DNA from: Mycolicibacterium neworleansense
Lineage (GTDB): Bacteria > Actinomycetota > Actinomycetes > Mycobacteriales > Mycobacteriaceae
Direction of reading: 5' to 3'
Assembly (NCBI RefSeq): GCF_001245615.1
Contig: NZ_CWKH01000002.1
Span: 1,761,913-1,825,912 of the forward strand
DNA length: 64,000 nt
Position numbers and translations under genes: made by a program. This document shows, one piece after another, positions 51,974 through 61,315 of the stretch; position 1 is the first letter of the stretch; each line of letters opens with the position of its first letter. Under the pieces are notes generated by a model that was not told the DNA's origin, did no database searches, and saw only the letters and a list, made by a program, of their open reading frames with translations.

Positions 51974-53806
51974 TCAGGGGCTGACCGGCATCGTCGTCAC
52001 CGCGCCACCGGAGCCGCTACCGCCACCGAAGAGGCCGCCACTGGAGGACCCACCGTCGCTGGACGACGAGCCGCCCGAGGATGACCCGCCACTCGACGGG
52101 TACTGCGGCGCAACCGTTGTCACCGGCGCCTGAGTCACCGGGGCCTGCGTTGCGGGCTGCTCGATCGGGGGTGTGTAGGCCGGCGCGGTGTGGGCCGGCG
52201 CCTCGATCGTCGGCACCGACGCCTCCGTCGACGTGTGCGTCGGAACCGTTGTGGTCGGCGGCGCCACGGTCGTGGTGGGCGGCGCCGTCGTGGTGGTGGG
52301 TGGCGCGGTGGTCGTCGTCGGCGGTGCCGTTGTCGTGGTCGGCGGCGCGGTGGTCGTCGTCGGCGGTTTCGTCGTCGTGGTGGGCGGCGCCGTCGTGGTG
52401 GTCGGCGGGGTCGTCGGCACCCACGGTGACGGCAGCGTCGGCCACACGACCGGCGGAATCGGGACCGGAACGGGAAGAGGCACCGGGACCGGGACCGGAA
52501 CCGGGCCCGGTGAAATCTCGACAGGCGGGGGAGCAGGCACTGCCGGGGGCGCGGCAGGCGGTGCCACCTGAGGAGCCTGGTTGACCTGCTGGTTACCCGT
52601 GCCCGAGCGCACCTTGGGCGCCGCTGGGGCCGCGGGTGGCGGGGTCAGCACCGAGACCGGCAGGGCCACCGGATCCGGCTCGTGTGGCACCGGTGGCAGG
52701 TAGTTGCCGGGCACGGTGTCCGCCTGCTGGGCGGGTGCGGGCTGCGCGCGCACATCGGCGGTGGGCCGGACGTTGATCGCGACCGCGGTGGCCAGCGTGG
52801 CGAAGCTGACCACGACGAACGCCAGGGCGCTGCCCATCAGCAGCATGCGGGGCGGTGGCGGCGCGATGACGGTCGTGTAGTCGGGGTCGTCCTCCTGCTC
52901 GGGGACGAACTCGTTGACCGCGTCCATCGGCATCTCGTCGGCCCAGGGATCGTCCTCGGCCTCCTGCGAGTAGGCCAGGTCGGGACCGACCGCGGCGGAG
53001 TCGGCGGGTGCCGGGGCCATCTGGGTGGCGTCGGCGGCCGGAGCCATCTGGGTGGCATCGGCTGCGGCGGGTGCCATTTGGGTGGCATCGGCTGCGGCGG
53101 GAGCCATCTGGGTCGGATCCTGTGGCATCCCGACGCCGGGCGCCATCTGCGTGGAGGCACTGGCCGGCGCGAAATCGTCGACCAGCTGCGCCGCACCCCG
53201 GGCGATCGCGTAGCCCGCGTCAGGTGCCACCTCGACCGGTGCCGTCGAACGCAGCTCTGCGGCAACGGAATCAAGATCGAGGCGTTGTCCCACCAGCAAC
53301 ACGCGGCCCGGGGCTTCATCGGCGGGCACGCGCTGCAACACGGCTGCGCATGCCGCGGCAATGCCCGCGGTGCCGATCGGCATGGTGGCCAACGTCGATG
53401 TCGGCAACCCGGAGTCTTCCCCGACCGTCGTCAGCGACACGGTGTCGTCGTCGGCGAGCAGCAACGCGGCGTCGGCGCCCACGCTGCGGGCCAGAGCCGC
53501 GGCGGCCTCGGCCTCCGTCACCAACTCGACGTTCGGTACTCCGGCGTCGAGCACGGTCTGGCGCAACGTGTCGGCGGCCGCATCGTCGGGCACACACAGC
53601 CGCGTCGCGGCGACCTGATTGCCCGACTCGGTGACCGCGCGGTAGGTGCCGATGATGGTCTCGGCCAGCTCCGACATCTCGGCCACCAGGTCGTCGGGCA
53701 GGTCGAGCGCGTACTGGTCCAGAACCTGGCCGCCACTCGCGGGCGAACCGATCATGGCCAAGCGCGCCACACGCCCGGTGACCGCCACCCCGAGGACTAC
53801 GTCCAC
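51974..53806 (-). CDS. DUF7159-type membrane protein with long Pro/Thr repeat tail
   Basis: 610 aa. Residues 1-215 form an actin/hexokinase-like alpha/beta domain (starts MDVVLGVAVTGRVARLAMI; GVPNVELVTEAEAAAALARS) shared with the gene at 63120. Residues ~225-265 contain four ATQMAPAAAD-type repeats. An acidic linker leads to one membrane helix (MLLMGSALAFVVVSFATLA, about 325-350). The outer ~260 residues are Pro-rich, with eight PPTTTTA-type heptads and a Ser/Gly tail. The GTG start has AAGGAG. A cytoplasmic sensor with an extracellular, possibly glycosylated or wall-spanning stalk is inferred. Similar proteins are mycobacterium-specific. Confidence 0.75.
   Translation of the reverse strand: MDVVLGVAVTGRVARLAMIGSPASGGQVLDQYALDLPDDLVAEMSELAETIIGTYRAVTESGNQVAATRLCVPDDAAADTLRQTVLDAGVPNVELVTEAEAAAALARSVGADAALLLADDDTVSLTTVGEDSGLPTSTLATMPIGTAGIAAACAAVLQRVPADEAPGRVLLVGQRLDLDSVAAELRSTAPVEVAPDAGYAIARGAAQLVDDFAPASASTQMAPGVGMPQDPTQMAPAAADATQMAPAAADATQMAPAADATQMAPAPADSAAVGPDLAYSQEAEDDPWADEMPMDAVNEFVPEQEDDPDYTTVIAPPPPRMLLMGSALAFVVVSFATLATAVAINVRPTADVRAQPAPAQQADTVPGNYLPPVPHEPDPVALPVSVLTPPPAAPAAPKVRSGTGNQQVNQAPQVAPPAAPPAVPAPPPVEISPGPVPVPVPVPLPVPVPIPPVVWPTLPSPWVPTTPPTTTTAPPTTTTKPPTTTTAPPTTTTAPPTTTTAPPTTTTAPPTTTVAPPTTTVPTHTSTEASVPTIEAPAHTAPAYTPPIEQPATQAPVTQAPVTTVAPQYPSSGGSSSGGSSSSDGGSSSGGLFGGGSGSGGAVTTMPVSP
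52251..52410 (-). repeat. 21-bp tandem repeat encoding PPTTTTA heptads
   Basis: About eight units of roughly GGCGGCGCCGTCGTGGTGGTG on the + strand encode PPTTTTA/K on the - strand. The units differ at third positions. Copy number may vary between strains by slippage. Confidence 0.85.
53010..53115 (-). repeat. 30-bp tandem repeat encoding ATQMAPAAAD
   Basis: Three to four units containing GCCATCTGGGTGGCATCGGC on the + strand, in frame within the DUF7159 gene just after its folded domain. One unit lacks a codon (AAD versus AD). Confidence 0.8.
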
Positions 53807-53989
53807 GGCTCCACTCCTTGCTTTATGGATGTTTTCTCGCGCCCCGACGGACTTTCCAAGCTACCGCACAGCTGCGACGGACCTTGGTGGTCAAACGATG
53901 CGGCTGCCAGCGCTGCTTGTGCGCCGGAGCAAAAGTGAGCACGCTGGTTGAGTCCCGCTGCGTTGTCACTCATAGAGAGGAATCGGTAC

Positions 53990-55648
53990 GTGAGCGACGA
54001 GCGTTACGACGCGTCCGCCACCGTCGGGGTGGCGACGGTGGCTGCGTCGGTCGTGGAGCGTCCCCCACGGGTCGGCTACGTACCCACCCGGACCAACCGG
54101 GTGCGTGACGGTCTTGCCGTGGCGTTGCTCATCGTCGCGATGCTGCTGCCGTGGAACCTCGAATTCGGCCTCGGCGTCCCCGGTAGTGCCGGGTCGACGT
54201 TCGTCCTGTTGGCCGCCGTGACGTTGTTGGCGATCGGCTCCGCGCTGGCCCCCCACGTGGGGCCGTTCCGGTTGGCCGCGCCCAAGGCCGACGTCCGGCG
54301 CACCAGCCGGGTTCGGCTCGGGCTGAGCGCCGCCTACCTCGTCGTGGTGATCTGTTTCGTCGGCTACCACCTCGTGCAGACAGTGAGCAGTGGCGGGACC
54401 GGGGCCGTCCCGCCGGGTGTCGGTCCGGGCATGCTGCTCGGCGTCGCGGGCGCGCTGCTGGCCGGGCAGCCGCCCATCACGTCGACCACGATCGAGGACA
54501 ACAAGTTTCGGCGTTGGTACACCGTCGCCCGGGTGATCGGGTTCGTCTCGATCGCGCTGGCGACGCTGTCGGTCGCGTTCAACCTCTACTGGCGGCTGCG
54601 GTACCTGTTCGTCACCCAGGTCGAATTCGGCGGCCATGACATCGCCGTCATCGTCACCACCTTGCTCTACGGCGCGGAGGCGATGATCGCGTTGGTCATC
54701 GCGTCTCGATGGCTGACCGAGCGCACCGGGGCGGCGCGGCTGGCCACGACGGCCATCGGTGTTTCGGGTGCGATCGCGGCCACGCTGGTGTGGCTGGCCG
54801 GTATCGGCCGCGACATCGACGCCTTTCACGGCATCGCCCAGAACACCTCGACGGCGGCCGTGGGTTACGAGGGCTACCTCGCCTGGGCCGCTGCTGCCGC
54901 GATCGTGGCGCCGACGACGCTGTACGCGGTCTTCCTGATCAAGCCGCCGACCATCGGCGCCTACCGCGGCGCCGCGCAGAAGTGCCTGACCCTCATCGCG
55001 TTCTGGGCGTTCGCGGCGGCCGCACTGCGGGTCGTCGATTTCCTGATCGCATGGTCGCTCGATCTGCCCCGCGCGCTGTATGACACCGTCGCGATGACAG
55101 TGTTCAACCTCATCACCGCGCTGGTGGCGCGGTGGCTGCACCGCCAGCTCGACCAGGGCATCACGTCGACGACGGTGGCCGCCGCCTTCAGCGCGGTGTT
55201 GTTCGTCTTCACGGTGGCGAATGTGGCCATCGGGGTGGCCCTGGCGCCGCGCTACGCCGGGGGTGCGCCCGCGGCGATCTACGGCAACAACCTGGCCCAG
55301 CAGATCACCAGCACCTTCGACGTCACGGTGTCTGTGCTGAGCCTGCTCGTGCTCGCGGTGATGGTGTTCACCGGTCCGTTTGCCGGGTATCTGGTGCGGC
55401 GCGAAACCCGTGCCGCCAAGCCGGTGCCGGAACCGGCGACGGAGGTGGTGCCGGCCAAGCCGGCCGCCCACGACTTCGCGCCGCCGACCATCGTGCGGCA
55501 ACCGCGAGCGGCAGCTGTCCCGAAAATTGTTCGCCTGAAGGAGGATTCGACGGCGGTGTTGGCCGCCCCGCCGACCACCGATCTTCAGGTTCCGACGCAG
55601 GCGCTGCGGATCCAACGTCGCCCGCAGCGCCCGCCGTCGGAGGGTTAA
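53990..55648 (+). CDS. Polytopic membrane protein of mycobacterial DUF7937 type
   Basis: 552 aa with about twelve hydrophobic helices between residues 40 and 470 (LAVALLIVAMLLPWNLEFGLG first), a short cytoplasmic N-terminus with the repeated valine-rich VGVATVAASVVERP, and a ~80-residue Pro/Ala/Thr-rich C-terminal tail. GTG 53990 is supported by AGAGAGG nine bases upstream. It is divergent from the DUF7159 gene (183 bp apart), and the two families often occur together in mycobacteria, so a joint cell-envelope role is plausible. The family number is from memory. Its stop overlaps the convergent hydrolase stop. Confidence 0.65.
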   Translation: MSDERYDASATVGVATVAASVVERPPRVGYVPTRTNRVRDGLAVALLIVAMLLPWNLEFGLGVPGSAGSTFVLLAAVTLLAIGSALAPHVGPFRLAAPKADVRRTSRVRLGLSAAYLVVVICFVGYHLVQTVSSGGTGAVPPGVGPGMLLGVAGALLAGQPPITSTTIEDNKFRRWYTVARVIGFVSIALATLSVAFNLYWRLRYLFVTQVEFGGHDIAVIVTTLLYGAEAMIALVIASRWLTERTGAARLATTAIGVSGAIAATLVWLAGIGRDIDAFHGIAQNTSTAAVGYEGYLAWAAAAAIVAPTTLYAVFLIKPPTIGAYRGAAQKCLTLIAFWAFAAAALRVVDFLIAWSLDLPRALYDTVAMTVFNLITALVARWLHRQLDQGITSTTVAAAFSAVLFVFTVANVAIGVALAPRYAGGAPAAIYGNNLAQQITSTFDVTVSVLSLLVLAVMVFTGPFAGYLVRRETRAAKPVPEPATEVVPAKPAAHDFAPPTIVRQPRAAAVPKIVRLKEDSTAVLAAPPTTDLQVPTQALRIQRRPQRPPSEG

Positions 55649-57276
55649 CCGGCCTGCGCGCTCTCGCGCTTGGCGGGCCGGTCGTGGTCGGCACCCGCTG
55701 ACTTCGCGGCCTGCTTCGCCGCACGCTTGGCGGCACGAACGGTCTTTCGGTCCTGTTGGCCCGACTCCTTGTCCGCCACGGCTTTCGGCGCAGCGGCATC
55801 CCGGACCACCCGCAGCCGCGGTGCGGAGTCGGTGCGCGGGGCATCCGGCCGGGGGCTCGGGTGACGGCTGGACGGAGAGGACTTCGACTCGTCGTCGGTC
55901 TCGGCTTCGGCGCCGAGCTTGCTGTCCGCCGTGATGTCCGCCGGAGCGGGGCGGGCGGGGCTGTCGGCCGGGTCGACCGTCTTCTGCGGCGCCGTGGCAC
56001 CACCGATGGCCTGCAGCACCTTGGCCAGTGGCCGGGTGGCGTCCGACAACGTTCCCGCCACGTGCTCCACGGTCTGCCGCACGCCCTGCTCGAACGGCGA
56101 GGTGCCTACCGGATCGATCGCGTGCTCGGTCACCGGAGTTTCGGGTTGGGTGTCGGAGACGATGGGCTGGGGCAGGGTGGGGGTGTAGGTCTGGCCGCCG
56201 AGGATCGCCAGGGACTGCTCGAATGCCCCGGGTAGCGCGTCGAGAGCTTCGTGGATCTTCTCCGGCGGAGTGACCCAGCTGAATTCCTTGACCTGGCTGG
56301 GATCTGCGGTGCGGTCGTATCCCATCTCGACGAACACCCGCAGCACGGGATCCATGGCGTCGACGAAACGTTCGGCGCCGATCAGGGACGCGGGCAGACG
56401 TAGCGGTGCCAGCAGCGGCAGGTACTGCGGCAGCATCACGTAGGTGGTGTTGCCGACCTGGGTGGTGACGGCGTTGGGGGCGTCGGGATGCTCCAGCACG
56501 TACCCGGGAAAGACATGCTGGAACAGGATCCCGGCGACCGCGTTCGCGACCGACAGCACGTTGAAATACGCTGGGAAATCAGCAAATCCGTCGTACTGGT
56601 TCTGGTAATAGGTGGTCTTGAACGGGCTGTCGGACGGTCCCGGACGGCCGAACGGGAATAGGTCACCGAGCACGGGCATGTCGCTCCACGACGTGAAGCG
56701 GGTCAGGATGCCGCCGTTGGGCTGGTACGGGTCGCCGATGAAGATGAACTCGTAATTGTCCGCGTTGGCAACATAATCCGGGTCCTTGGCCATCTCGGCG
56801 CGCACGATCTCGGCGACCTCGGTGCCCTGCGACATGCCGATGATGGTGACCTTGTCGTCGGCCGGTGTGTTGGCGATGTCCTGCGCCAGGTAGCCCGCGC
56901 CGATCTGCTCGGATCGTTTGAGCGAGTGCGGCCAGTACGGAACGTCGGACAGCCCGGGCAGATCGGAGATGATCGGAATTTCGAGGGCGATCTGCGCCGG
57001 GTAGGGGACGGTGTGGAACGAGTCACCTTCGGGCACCGTGCTGCCGTAGAAGAACAGCGGCACGCTCAACCCCAAGCCGTCGAACGACGGTCCCACGCCG
57101 ATCGTCGTGCCGATCAGCCGGACCGCCGCGCTGTATGTGGCTGTGGGAGTGCTGACGGTGACTCCCGCCGATACCGCGACGACGACGCCGCCGGTCAGCA
57201 GCATCGACCCCCAGCGGCGTGCACCACGCTGTCGTCGCGTACCGCGCGCCGATTCCCCCCGACCCCAACCCTTCAT
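55645..57276 (-). CDS. PE-PPE domain serine hydrolase, paralogue 1
   Basis: 543 aa. A signal/anchor helix (about 22-45, SMLLTGGVVVAVSAGVTVS) precedes a PE-PPE domain of alpha/beta-hydrolase fold (about 50-290) with nucleophile motif GMSQG, FGRPGPSDSPF and GDPYQPNGG. The last ~150 residues are disordered and charged. PE-PPE domains hydrolyse short- to medium-chain esters at the cell surface; this protein has no PE or PPE N-terminus. ATG 57276 follows GGAAGGA and gives the hydrophobic segment its proper position. It is about two-thirds identical to the gene at 58249, from which it is separated by a TetR gene. Confidence 0.85.
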   Translation of the reverse strand: MKGWGRGESARGTRRQRGARRWGSMLLTGGVVVAVSAGVTVSTPTATYSAAVRLIGTTIGVGPSFDGLGLSVPLFFYGSTVPEGDSFHTVPYPAQIALEIPIISDLPGLSDVPYWPHSLKRSEQIGAGYLAQDIANTPADDKVTIIGMSQGTEVAEIVRAEMAKDPDYVANADNYEFIFIGDPYQPNGGILTRFTSWSDMPVLGDLFPFGRPGPSDSPFKTTYYQNQYDGFADFPAYFNVLSVANAVAGILFQHVFPGYVLEHPDAPNAVTTQVGNTTYVMLPQYLPLLAPLRLPASLIGAERFVDAMDPVLRVFVEMGYDRTADPSQVKEFSWVTPPEKIHEALDALPGAFEQSLAILGGQTYTPTLPQPIVSDTQPETPVTEHAIDPVGTSPFEQGVRQTVEHVAGTLSDATRPLAKVLQAIGGATAPQKTVDPADSPARPAPADITADSKLGAEAETDDESKSSPSSRHPSPRPDAPRTDSAPRLRVVRDAAAPKAVADKESGQQDRKTVRAAKRAAKQAAKSAGADHDRPAKRESAQAG

Positions 57277-57397
57277 GCTGTTCCTTCCCCCATGGTGGCG
57301 AGCGGCCCGTCCGGATGGTGCGGCCGCTCGTATGTGCCTGCGACCAGCGCGGTTACAGCCCAAATGTGACCGCCGCCACGTCGCATGCTGCCGGAAA

Positions 57398-57460
57398 GTT
57401 ACCAGTGGGTAGCGATGTATGACAAGAGTTACTTTTTGCAACAAGGACTCTTGTTGCAAA
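57398..57460. promoter_or_regulatory. Two inverted repeats upstream of PE-PPE paralogue 1
   Basis: GTTACC-AGTG-GGTAGC (57398-57413) is a near-perfect inverted repeat; a matching GAAAGTTACCAGCGGG lies upstream of paralogue 2 (59888-59903). TTTGCAACAAG, four bases, then its exact reverse complement span 57435-57460 and have the look of a TetR operator or of the TetR gene's terminator. Confidence 0.55.
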
Positions 57461-57475
57461 CCTTGGTTCGCAGAT

Positions 57476-58189
57476 TCAGCGCGTGGATGCCGCGATCCCG
57501 GCGCGCACCACCGCGACGAAGCTCGCCAGATTGCTGATCAGCGTGTCGATGGTGGGCGGTGAATCGGTGTCGGTCTCCCGCTGGTGCAGCCAGTCGGCCA
57601 CGCTTTCGAACAGCCCGCCCACGGTCGACACCGCCAGGGCGTGATAGTCGACCGCGCCGGTGTCCGGCAGGCAGGGGAATTCGCGTTGCCGCCAAAGGTT
57701 TTCGAGGAATGCCGCGGTCCAGCGGCGGTTCTCGCGGCGCAGCCGCTCGACGCGGGGCGAGATGCCGGCGCATTCCCCGAAGGCCACCACGGCCACCCGG
57801 GGATCGTCGACGAGCGCGTGCGCGAACGCCGACAGCAGCCGGTGAACGGTCTCGTCGGGATCGTCGGGCGCATCGGCCAGGGCCTCGACCGCCTGCTTCT
57901 CGATCTGCCCGGCGATCTGGGCGAGCAGCGCCAGATAGCAGTCTTCTTTGCTGTCGAACACCTCGTAGAACGCTTTGTTGCCGACATAGGCCGTCTGGCA
58001 GATCTGCTCGATCGAGGTGTTCGCGTACCCGTCCCGCGCGATCAGCTCGAACGCCGCCGTCAACAACTGCTCACGGCGATGGGCGCGACGCTGCTCGGCG
58101 TCGAGCCCGCGGATCGTGCGCTGTCCGCGGGCCTTTGCTGCCGTCTCCGGCGTTGCGCGTGCGCCGGGCGCCGCCGGCGGTCTGGCCAT
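57476..58189 (-). CDS. TetR-family transcriptional regulator
   Basis: 237 aa. A ~35-residue basic N-terminal extension precedes the TetR helix-turn-helix (REQLLTAAFELIARDGYANTS, IEQICQTAYVGNKAFYEVF, residues ~40-85). The ligand domain is helical with acidic DAPDDPDETVHRLLS. It lies between two PE-PPE hydrolase genes on the same strand and probably regulates them through the inverted repeats in their upstream regions; this is an inference from position. Confidence 0.88.
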   Translation of the reverse strand: MARPPAAPGARATPETAAKARGQRTIRGLDAEQRRAHRREQLLTAAFELIARDGYANTSIEQICQTAYVGNKAFYEVFDSKEDCYLALLAQIAGQIEKQAVEALADAPDDPDETVHRLLSAFAHALVDDPRVAVVAFGECAGISPRVERLRRENRRWTAAFLENLWRQREFPCLPDTGAVDYHALAVSTVGGLFESVADWLHQRETDTDSPPTIDTLISNLASFVAVVRAGIAASTR

Positions 58190-58248
58190 GGCCCGGAGTG
58201 TAGTGCGGCCGGTGTACTTCCGGCCGCACTCGGGCGATGCTCACCTGG

Positions 58249-59754
58249 TCAGCTTGCCCGGTCCTTCCGGTGGTCCGAGGGACGATGGCGCTGCGCGGGT
58301 GCCGACTTCGCGGCCTTCTTGGCGGCCCGGACAGTCTTCCGCTGCCCCGCATCACTGCGCGAGGAGTCCGGTCGCACCTTCACCGGTCGCAGGTGACGCT
58401 TGGTCGGCGCGGACTTCTCGGTGGCCGTAGCGTCGACTGACACAGACTCAACAGTGTTCGGCGGCACCGCTTTGCCGCCGATGGACTGGAACACCTTGGC
58501 CAGCGGCCGGGTGGCGTTCGACAATGTGGCCGCCACGTCCTTCATCGCTTGACGCAGTCCCTTCTCGAACGGCGAGGTGCCCACCGGTTCGGCCGGATGC
58601 TCCGGCAGCGGGGTGTCCGGTTCGGCGTCGGAGACGATGGGCTGGGGCAGGGTGGGGGTGTAGGTCTGGCCGCCGAGGATCGCCAAGGACTGCTCGAACG
58701 CGCCGGGCAGTTGGTTGAGTGCCTCGGTCACCTTCTCGTCCGGGGTGACCCAGCTGAATTCCTTGACCCGGCTGGGGTCTGCGGTGCGGTCGTATCCCAT
58801 CTCGACGAACACTCGCAGCACCGGGTCGATGGCGTCGACGAATCGTTCGGCGCCGATCAGCGAGGCAGGTATGCGCAGCGGCGCCAGGATCGGAAGGTAT
58901 TGGGGCAGTGTCACGTAGGTGGTGTTGCCGACCTGGGTGGTGACGGCGTTGGGCGCGTCGGCGTGCTCCAGTACGTAGCCGGGGAAGGCGTGCCCGAAGG
59001 CCTGTCCGGCAATGGAGTTGACGATGGAAAGCGGGTTGAAATAGGCCGGGAAATCGGCGATGCCGTCGTATTGATTTTGGTAGAAGGTGGTCTTGAACGG
59101 GCTGTCGGTGGGGCCGGGACGGCCGAACGGGAAGATGTCACCGAGGACCGGAACGTCACTCCAGGAGGCGAGCCGGGCAAGGATGCCGCCGTTGGGCTGG
59201 TACGGGTCGCCGATGAGGATGAACTCGTAATTGTCCGCATTGGCAATATATTTCGGGAGTTTCGCCATCTCGGTTCGCGCGATTTCGGCAACCTGTGTGC
59301 CCTGCGATACGCCGATGATCCTGACCCGCTCACCGGCCGGTATCTCGGCGATGTCCTGCAGCAGGTAGCCGGCGCCGATCGCCTCGGATCGTTTCAGGGA
59401 CTGCGTCCAGTACGGGAGGTCGGACAGTCCCGGCAGGTCCGAGATGATCGGGATGCTGATGCTGATCTGCGCGGGATAAGGCATCGTCTGGTACGAGTCG
59501 CCTTCGGGAATGACGCTTCCGTAGAAGAAAACCGGGATGCTCAAGCCGAATGCGTCGTATGACGCACCCACGCCGATCGTCGTGCCGGTCAGTTGAACCG
59601 CGGCGCTGTAGGTGGCTGTCGGGGTGCTGACCGTGACCCCCGCAGATACCGCGACGACGACGCCGCCGGCCAATAACATTGGCCCCCATCGAGATGAACC
59701 GCATTGCCGGCGCGCACTGCGCAACGACTCCCTCTGCTGCCCCCGACCCTTCAT
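58249..59754 (-). CDS. PE-PPE domain serine hydrolase, paralogue 2
   Basis: 501 aa, same layout as the gene at 55645: hydrophobic N-terminal helix (PMLLAGGVVVAVSAGVTVS), PE-PPE hydrolase domain with GVSQG nucleophile motif, YILIGDPYQPNGG-like loop, and a shorter basic tail (KKAAKSAPAQRHRPSDHRK). Start ATG 59754 follows AGAAGG. The two proteins are nearly identical in several blocks (IIGxSQGTxVAEI, TYTPTLPQPIVSD), indicating a fairly recent duplication. Surface lipid or glycan ester hydrolysis is the family's role. Confidence 0.85.
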   Translation of the reverse strand: MKGRGQQRESLRSARRQCGSSRWGPMLLAGGVVVAVSAGVTVSTPTATYSAAVQLTGTTIGVGASYDAFGLSIPVFFYGSVIPEGDSYQTMPYPAQISISIPIISDLPGLSDLPYWTQSLKRSEAIGAGYLLQDIAEIPAGERVRIIGVSQGTQVAEIARTEMAKLPKYIANADNYEFILIGDPYQPNGGILARLASWSDVPVLGDIFPFGRPGPTDSPFKTTFYQNQYDGIADFPAYFNPLSIVNSIAGQAFGHAFPGYVLEHADAPNAVTTQVGNTTYVTLPQYLPILAPLRIPASLIGAERFVDAIDPVLRVFVEMGYDRTADPSRVKEFSWVTPDEKVTEALNQLPGAFEQSLAILGGQTYTPTLPQPIVSDAEPDTPLPEHPAEPVGTSPFEKGLRQAMKDVAATLSNATRPLAKVFQSIGGKAVPPNTVESVSVDATATEKSAPTKRHLRPVKVRPDSSRSDAGQRKTVRAAKKAAKSAPAQRHRPSDHRKDRAS

Positions 59755-60056
59755 TGCCGCGCCTTCTTTCTCCACCTTGGTGGGTTCGGACATCGTGGTG
59801 ATTCGGCGCGGCCGCAACGTCTGTGGCCTACGGCCGACGTGAACCGAGGAGGTGTGACGTGCGCCACCTCCGCAGTTCACAGGGCCCGAAAGTTACCAGC
59901 GGGACGGGTGGTTCGAGGTGGGATCGCCTGACATTGAGCGAACATCGCCAGGATCCGCGGCGAGAGGGGCCGAGAGAGCTTGGAGCAAACAATGATTCGC
60001 GGAGGGCGAGACGTGCCCGCTTCCTGAGAATTCTCTTTGGATCTTGAGGGAACTCT
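59755..60056. other. 302-bp divergent intergenic region, PE-PPE paralogue 2 / cutinase
   Basis: No gene is visible. It contains GAAAGTTACCAGCGGG (59888-59903), shared with the promoter of PE-PPE paralogue 1, and GAGGGAACTCT just before the cutinase ATG. The shared motif suggests common control of the hydrolases. Confidence 0.45.
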
Positions 60057-61001
60057 ATGCCTGTGCTTGCTCGGAGCGCGCTCAATGCTGCGCTGTGCCA
60101 CAGTAATTTGGTGGGGAAACTCGGAAGTGCCGGTTTAGCCGTCATGGCGGGGGCGGCTTCCGTGATGAGCAATGTGGCGATGCCGTCCGCCAATGCGGCA
60201 CCGTGTCCCGATGCTGAGGTGATATTCGCCCGCGGCACGATGGAAGCGCCCGGAGTCGGTGACACCGGACAGGCGTTCGTGGATTCGTTGCGGGCCAACG
60301 TCGGCCCCAGATCGGTGGAGGTGTATCCGGTCAATTACCCGGCCACCACCGACTTCCCAACCGCTGTGCAAGGAATCGCCGATGCGCGGGCGCGCATCAT
60401 GACCACGGCCGCGAACTGCCCCGACACCAAGATGGTGCTCGGCGGGTTCTCTCAGGGCGCGGCGGTCATCGGCTTCGTAACTGCGAGCGTTGTGCCCGAT
60501 GGGATTTCACCGGACAACGTGCCCGCGCCGATGCCGCCGGACATTGCTGATCATGTTGCGGCCGTCGCGTTGTTCGGGAAGCCGTCGTCGCGATTCATGA
60601 AGGTGATCAACAATCCCTCGGTCGTGGTAGGGCCGGGCTACACGGCCAAGGCCATCGATCTGTGTGTCGACAACGACCTGGTGTGCGACCCGCAGGGCAG
60701 AAGCTTCGGCATCCACACCCAGTACGCCGAAGAAGGTCTGGTGAATCAGGGCGCCGCGTTCGCGGCGAGCAAGCTCCAGGACGACTGGGCGCAGCAGGAA
60801 GCCCGGCCGGCTCCGCCGGCGACGCTGGTGGGCACCGGCCCGTCGCAGCCGTCGCGGGTCCAGCCCGCCCAGCCCGTGCAGGCCGCCCAGCCTGCCCAGC
60901 ACATGGGCCCGGCACCGCAGTCCCTTCCCGGTCCGGCGCCGGCGCAGAGTCCTCCGGCGCCCACCCCGGCGGCACCGGCACCCGTCGCGCCGCTGGCCTG
61001 A
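60057..61001 (+). CDS. Secreted cutinase-family serine esterase
   Basis: 314 aa. A long signal peptide (1 to about 48, ending SANAAP) is followed by the cutinase domain (about 49-245): PCPDAEVIFARGTMEAPG, nucleophile S132 in GGFSQGAA, catalytic Asp/His in DLVCDPQGRSFGIHTQY, and two disulfide cysteine pairs. The C-terminal ~70 residues are Pro/Ala/Gln rich. Mycobacterial cutinase-like proteins hydrolyse lipids or polyester-like substrates outside the cell. GAGGGAACT precedes the ATG. Confidence 0.92.
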   Translation: MPVLARSALNAALCHSNLVGKLGSAGLAVMAGAASVMSNVAMPSANAAPCPDAEVIFARGTMEAPGVGDTGQAFVDSLRANVGPRSVEVYPVNYPATTDFPTAVQGIADARARIMTTAANCPDTKMVLGGFSQGAAVIGFVTASVVPDGISPDNVPAPMPPDIADHVAAVALFGKPSSRFMKVINNPSVVVGPGYTAKAIDLCVDNDLVCDPQGRSFGIHTQYAEEGLVNQGAAFAASKLQDDWAQQEARPAPPATLVGTGPSQPSRVQPAQPVQAAQPAQHMGPAPQSLPGPAPAQSPPAPTPAAPAPVAPLA

Positions 61002-61015
61002 GGGGCGCCGACGCC

Positions 61016-61300
61016 CTAGCGCGCCTTACTGCCGAACAGGTGAATGCCGGTGTGGTGACCGATGAAGTCCTTGGCGATGAACAGCACGCCGGTGACAACC
61101 ACGACCAACACCAGCGCGAAGATCACCCAGCTCAGCGCGATGAGCAGACGGCGACGGGCGGCGTCTGACGGGCCGTCCGCGATGGCGCCGGCGATGTGCA
61201 GCCGGACGCCGAGTGCGAACAGGGTCGGCACGGAAGCGCCCACCACCAGGCCGAAGAGCAGGATCTTGCCGACCGCCACGAGATTGATCCAGTTGTTCAT
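61016..61300 (-). CDS. Small two-to-three-TM protein associated with PitA (Rv0544c-like)
   Basis: 94 aa with helices at about 7-33 and 49-74 and a C-terminal HHTGIHLFGSKAR. It lies 15 bp after pitA on the same strand, the arrangement of Rv0545c-Rv0544c in M. tuberculosis. It is probably co-transcribed and may be an accessory subunit of the phosphate transporter; no biochemical role is known to me. Confidence 0.8.
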   Translation of the reverse strand: MNNWINLVAVGKILLFGLVVGASVPTLFALGVRLHIAGAIADGPSDAARRRLLIALSWVIFALVLVVVVTGVLFIAKDFIGHHTGIHLFGSKAR

Positions 61301-61315
61301 GTCAGTGCCCCGTCC

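Noticed and set aside
52251..52410. Regular short repeats resembling a CRISPR array
   Set aside because: They are direct 21-bp tandem repeats in coding frame with no unique spacers, and there are no cas genes nearby. No CRISPR array was seen anywhere in the window.
52188..53938. Long + strand frames rich in Gly-Val or His-Leu-Gly across the DUF7159 gene
   Set aside because: They are translations of the tandem repeats in other frames. The - strand frame has a folded domain, a membrane helix and a ribosome site.
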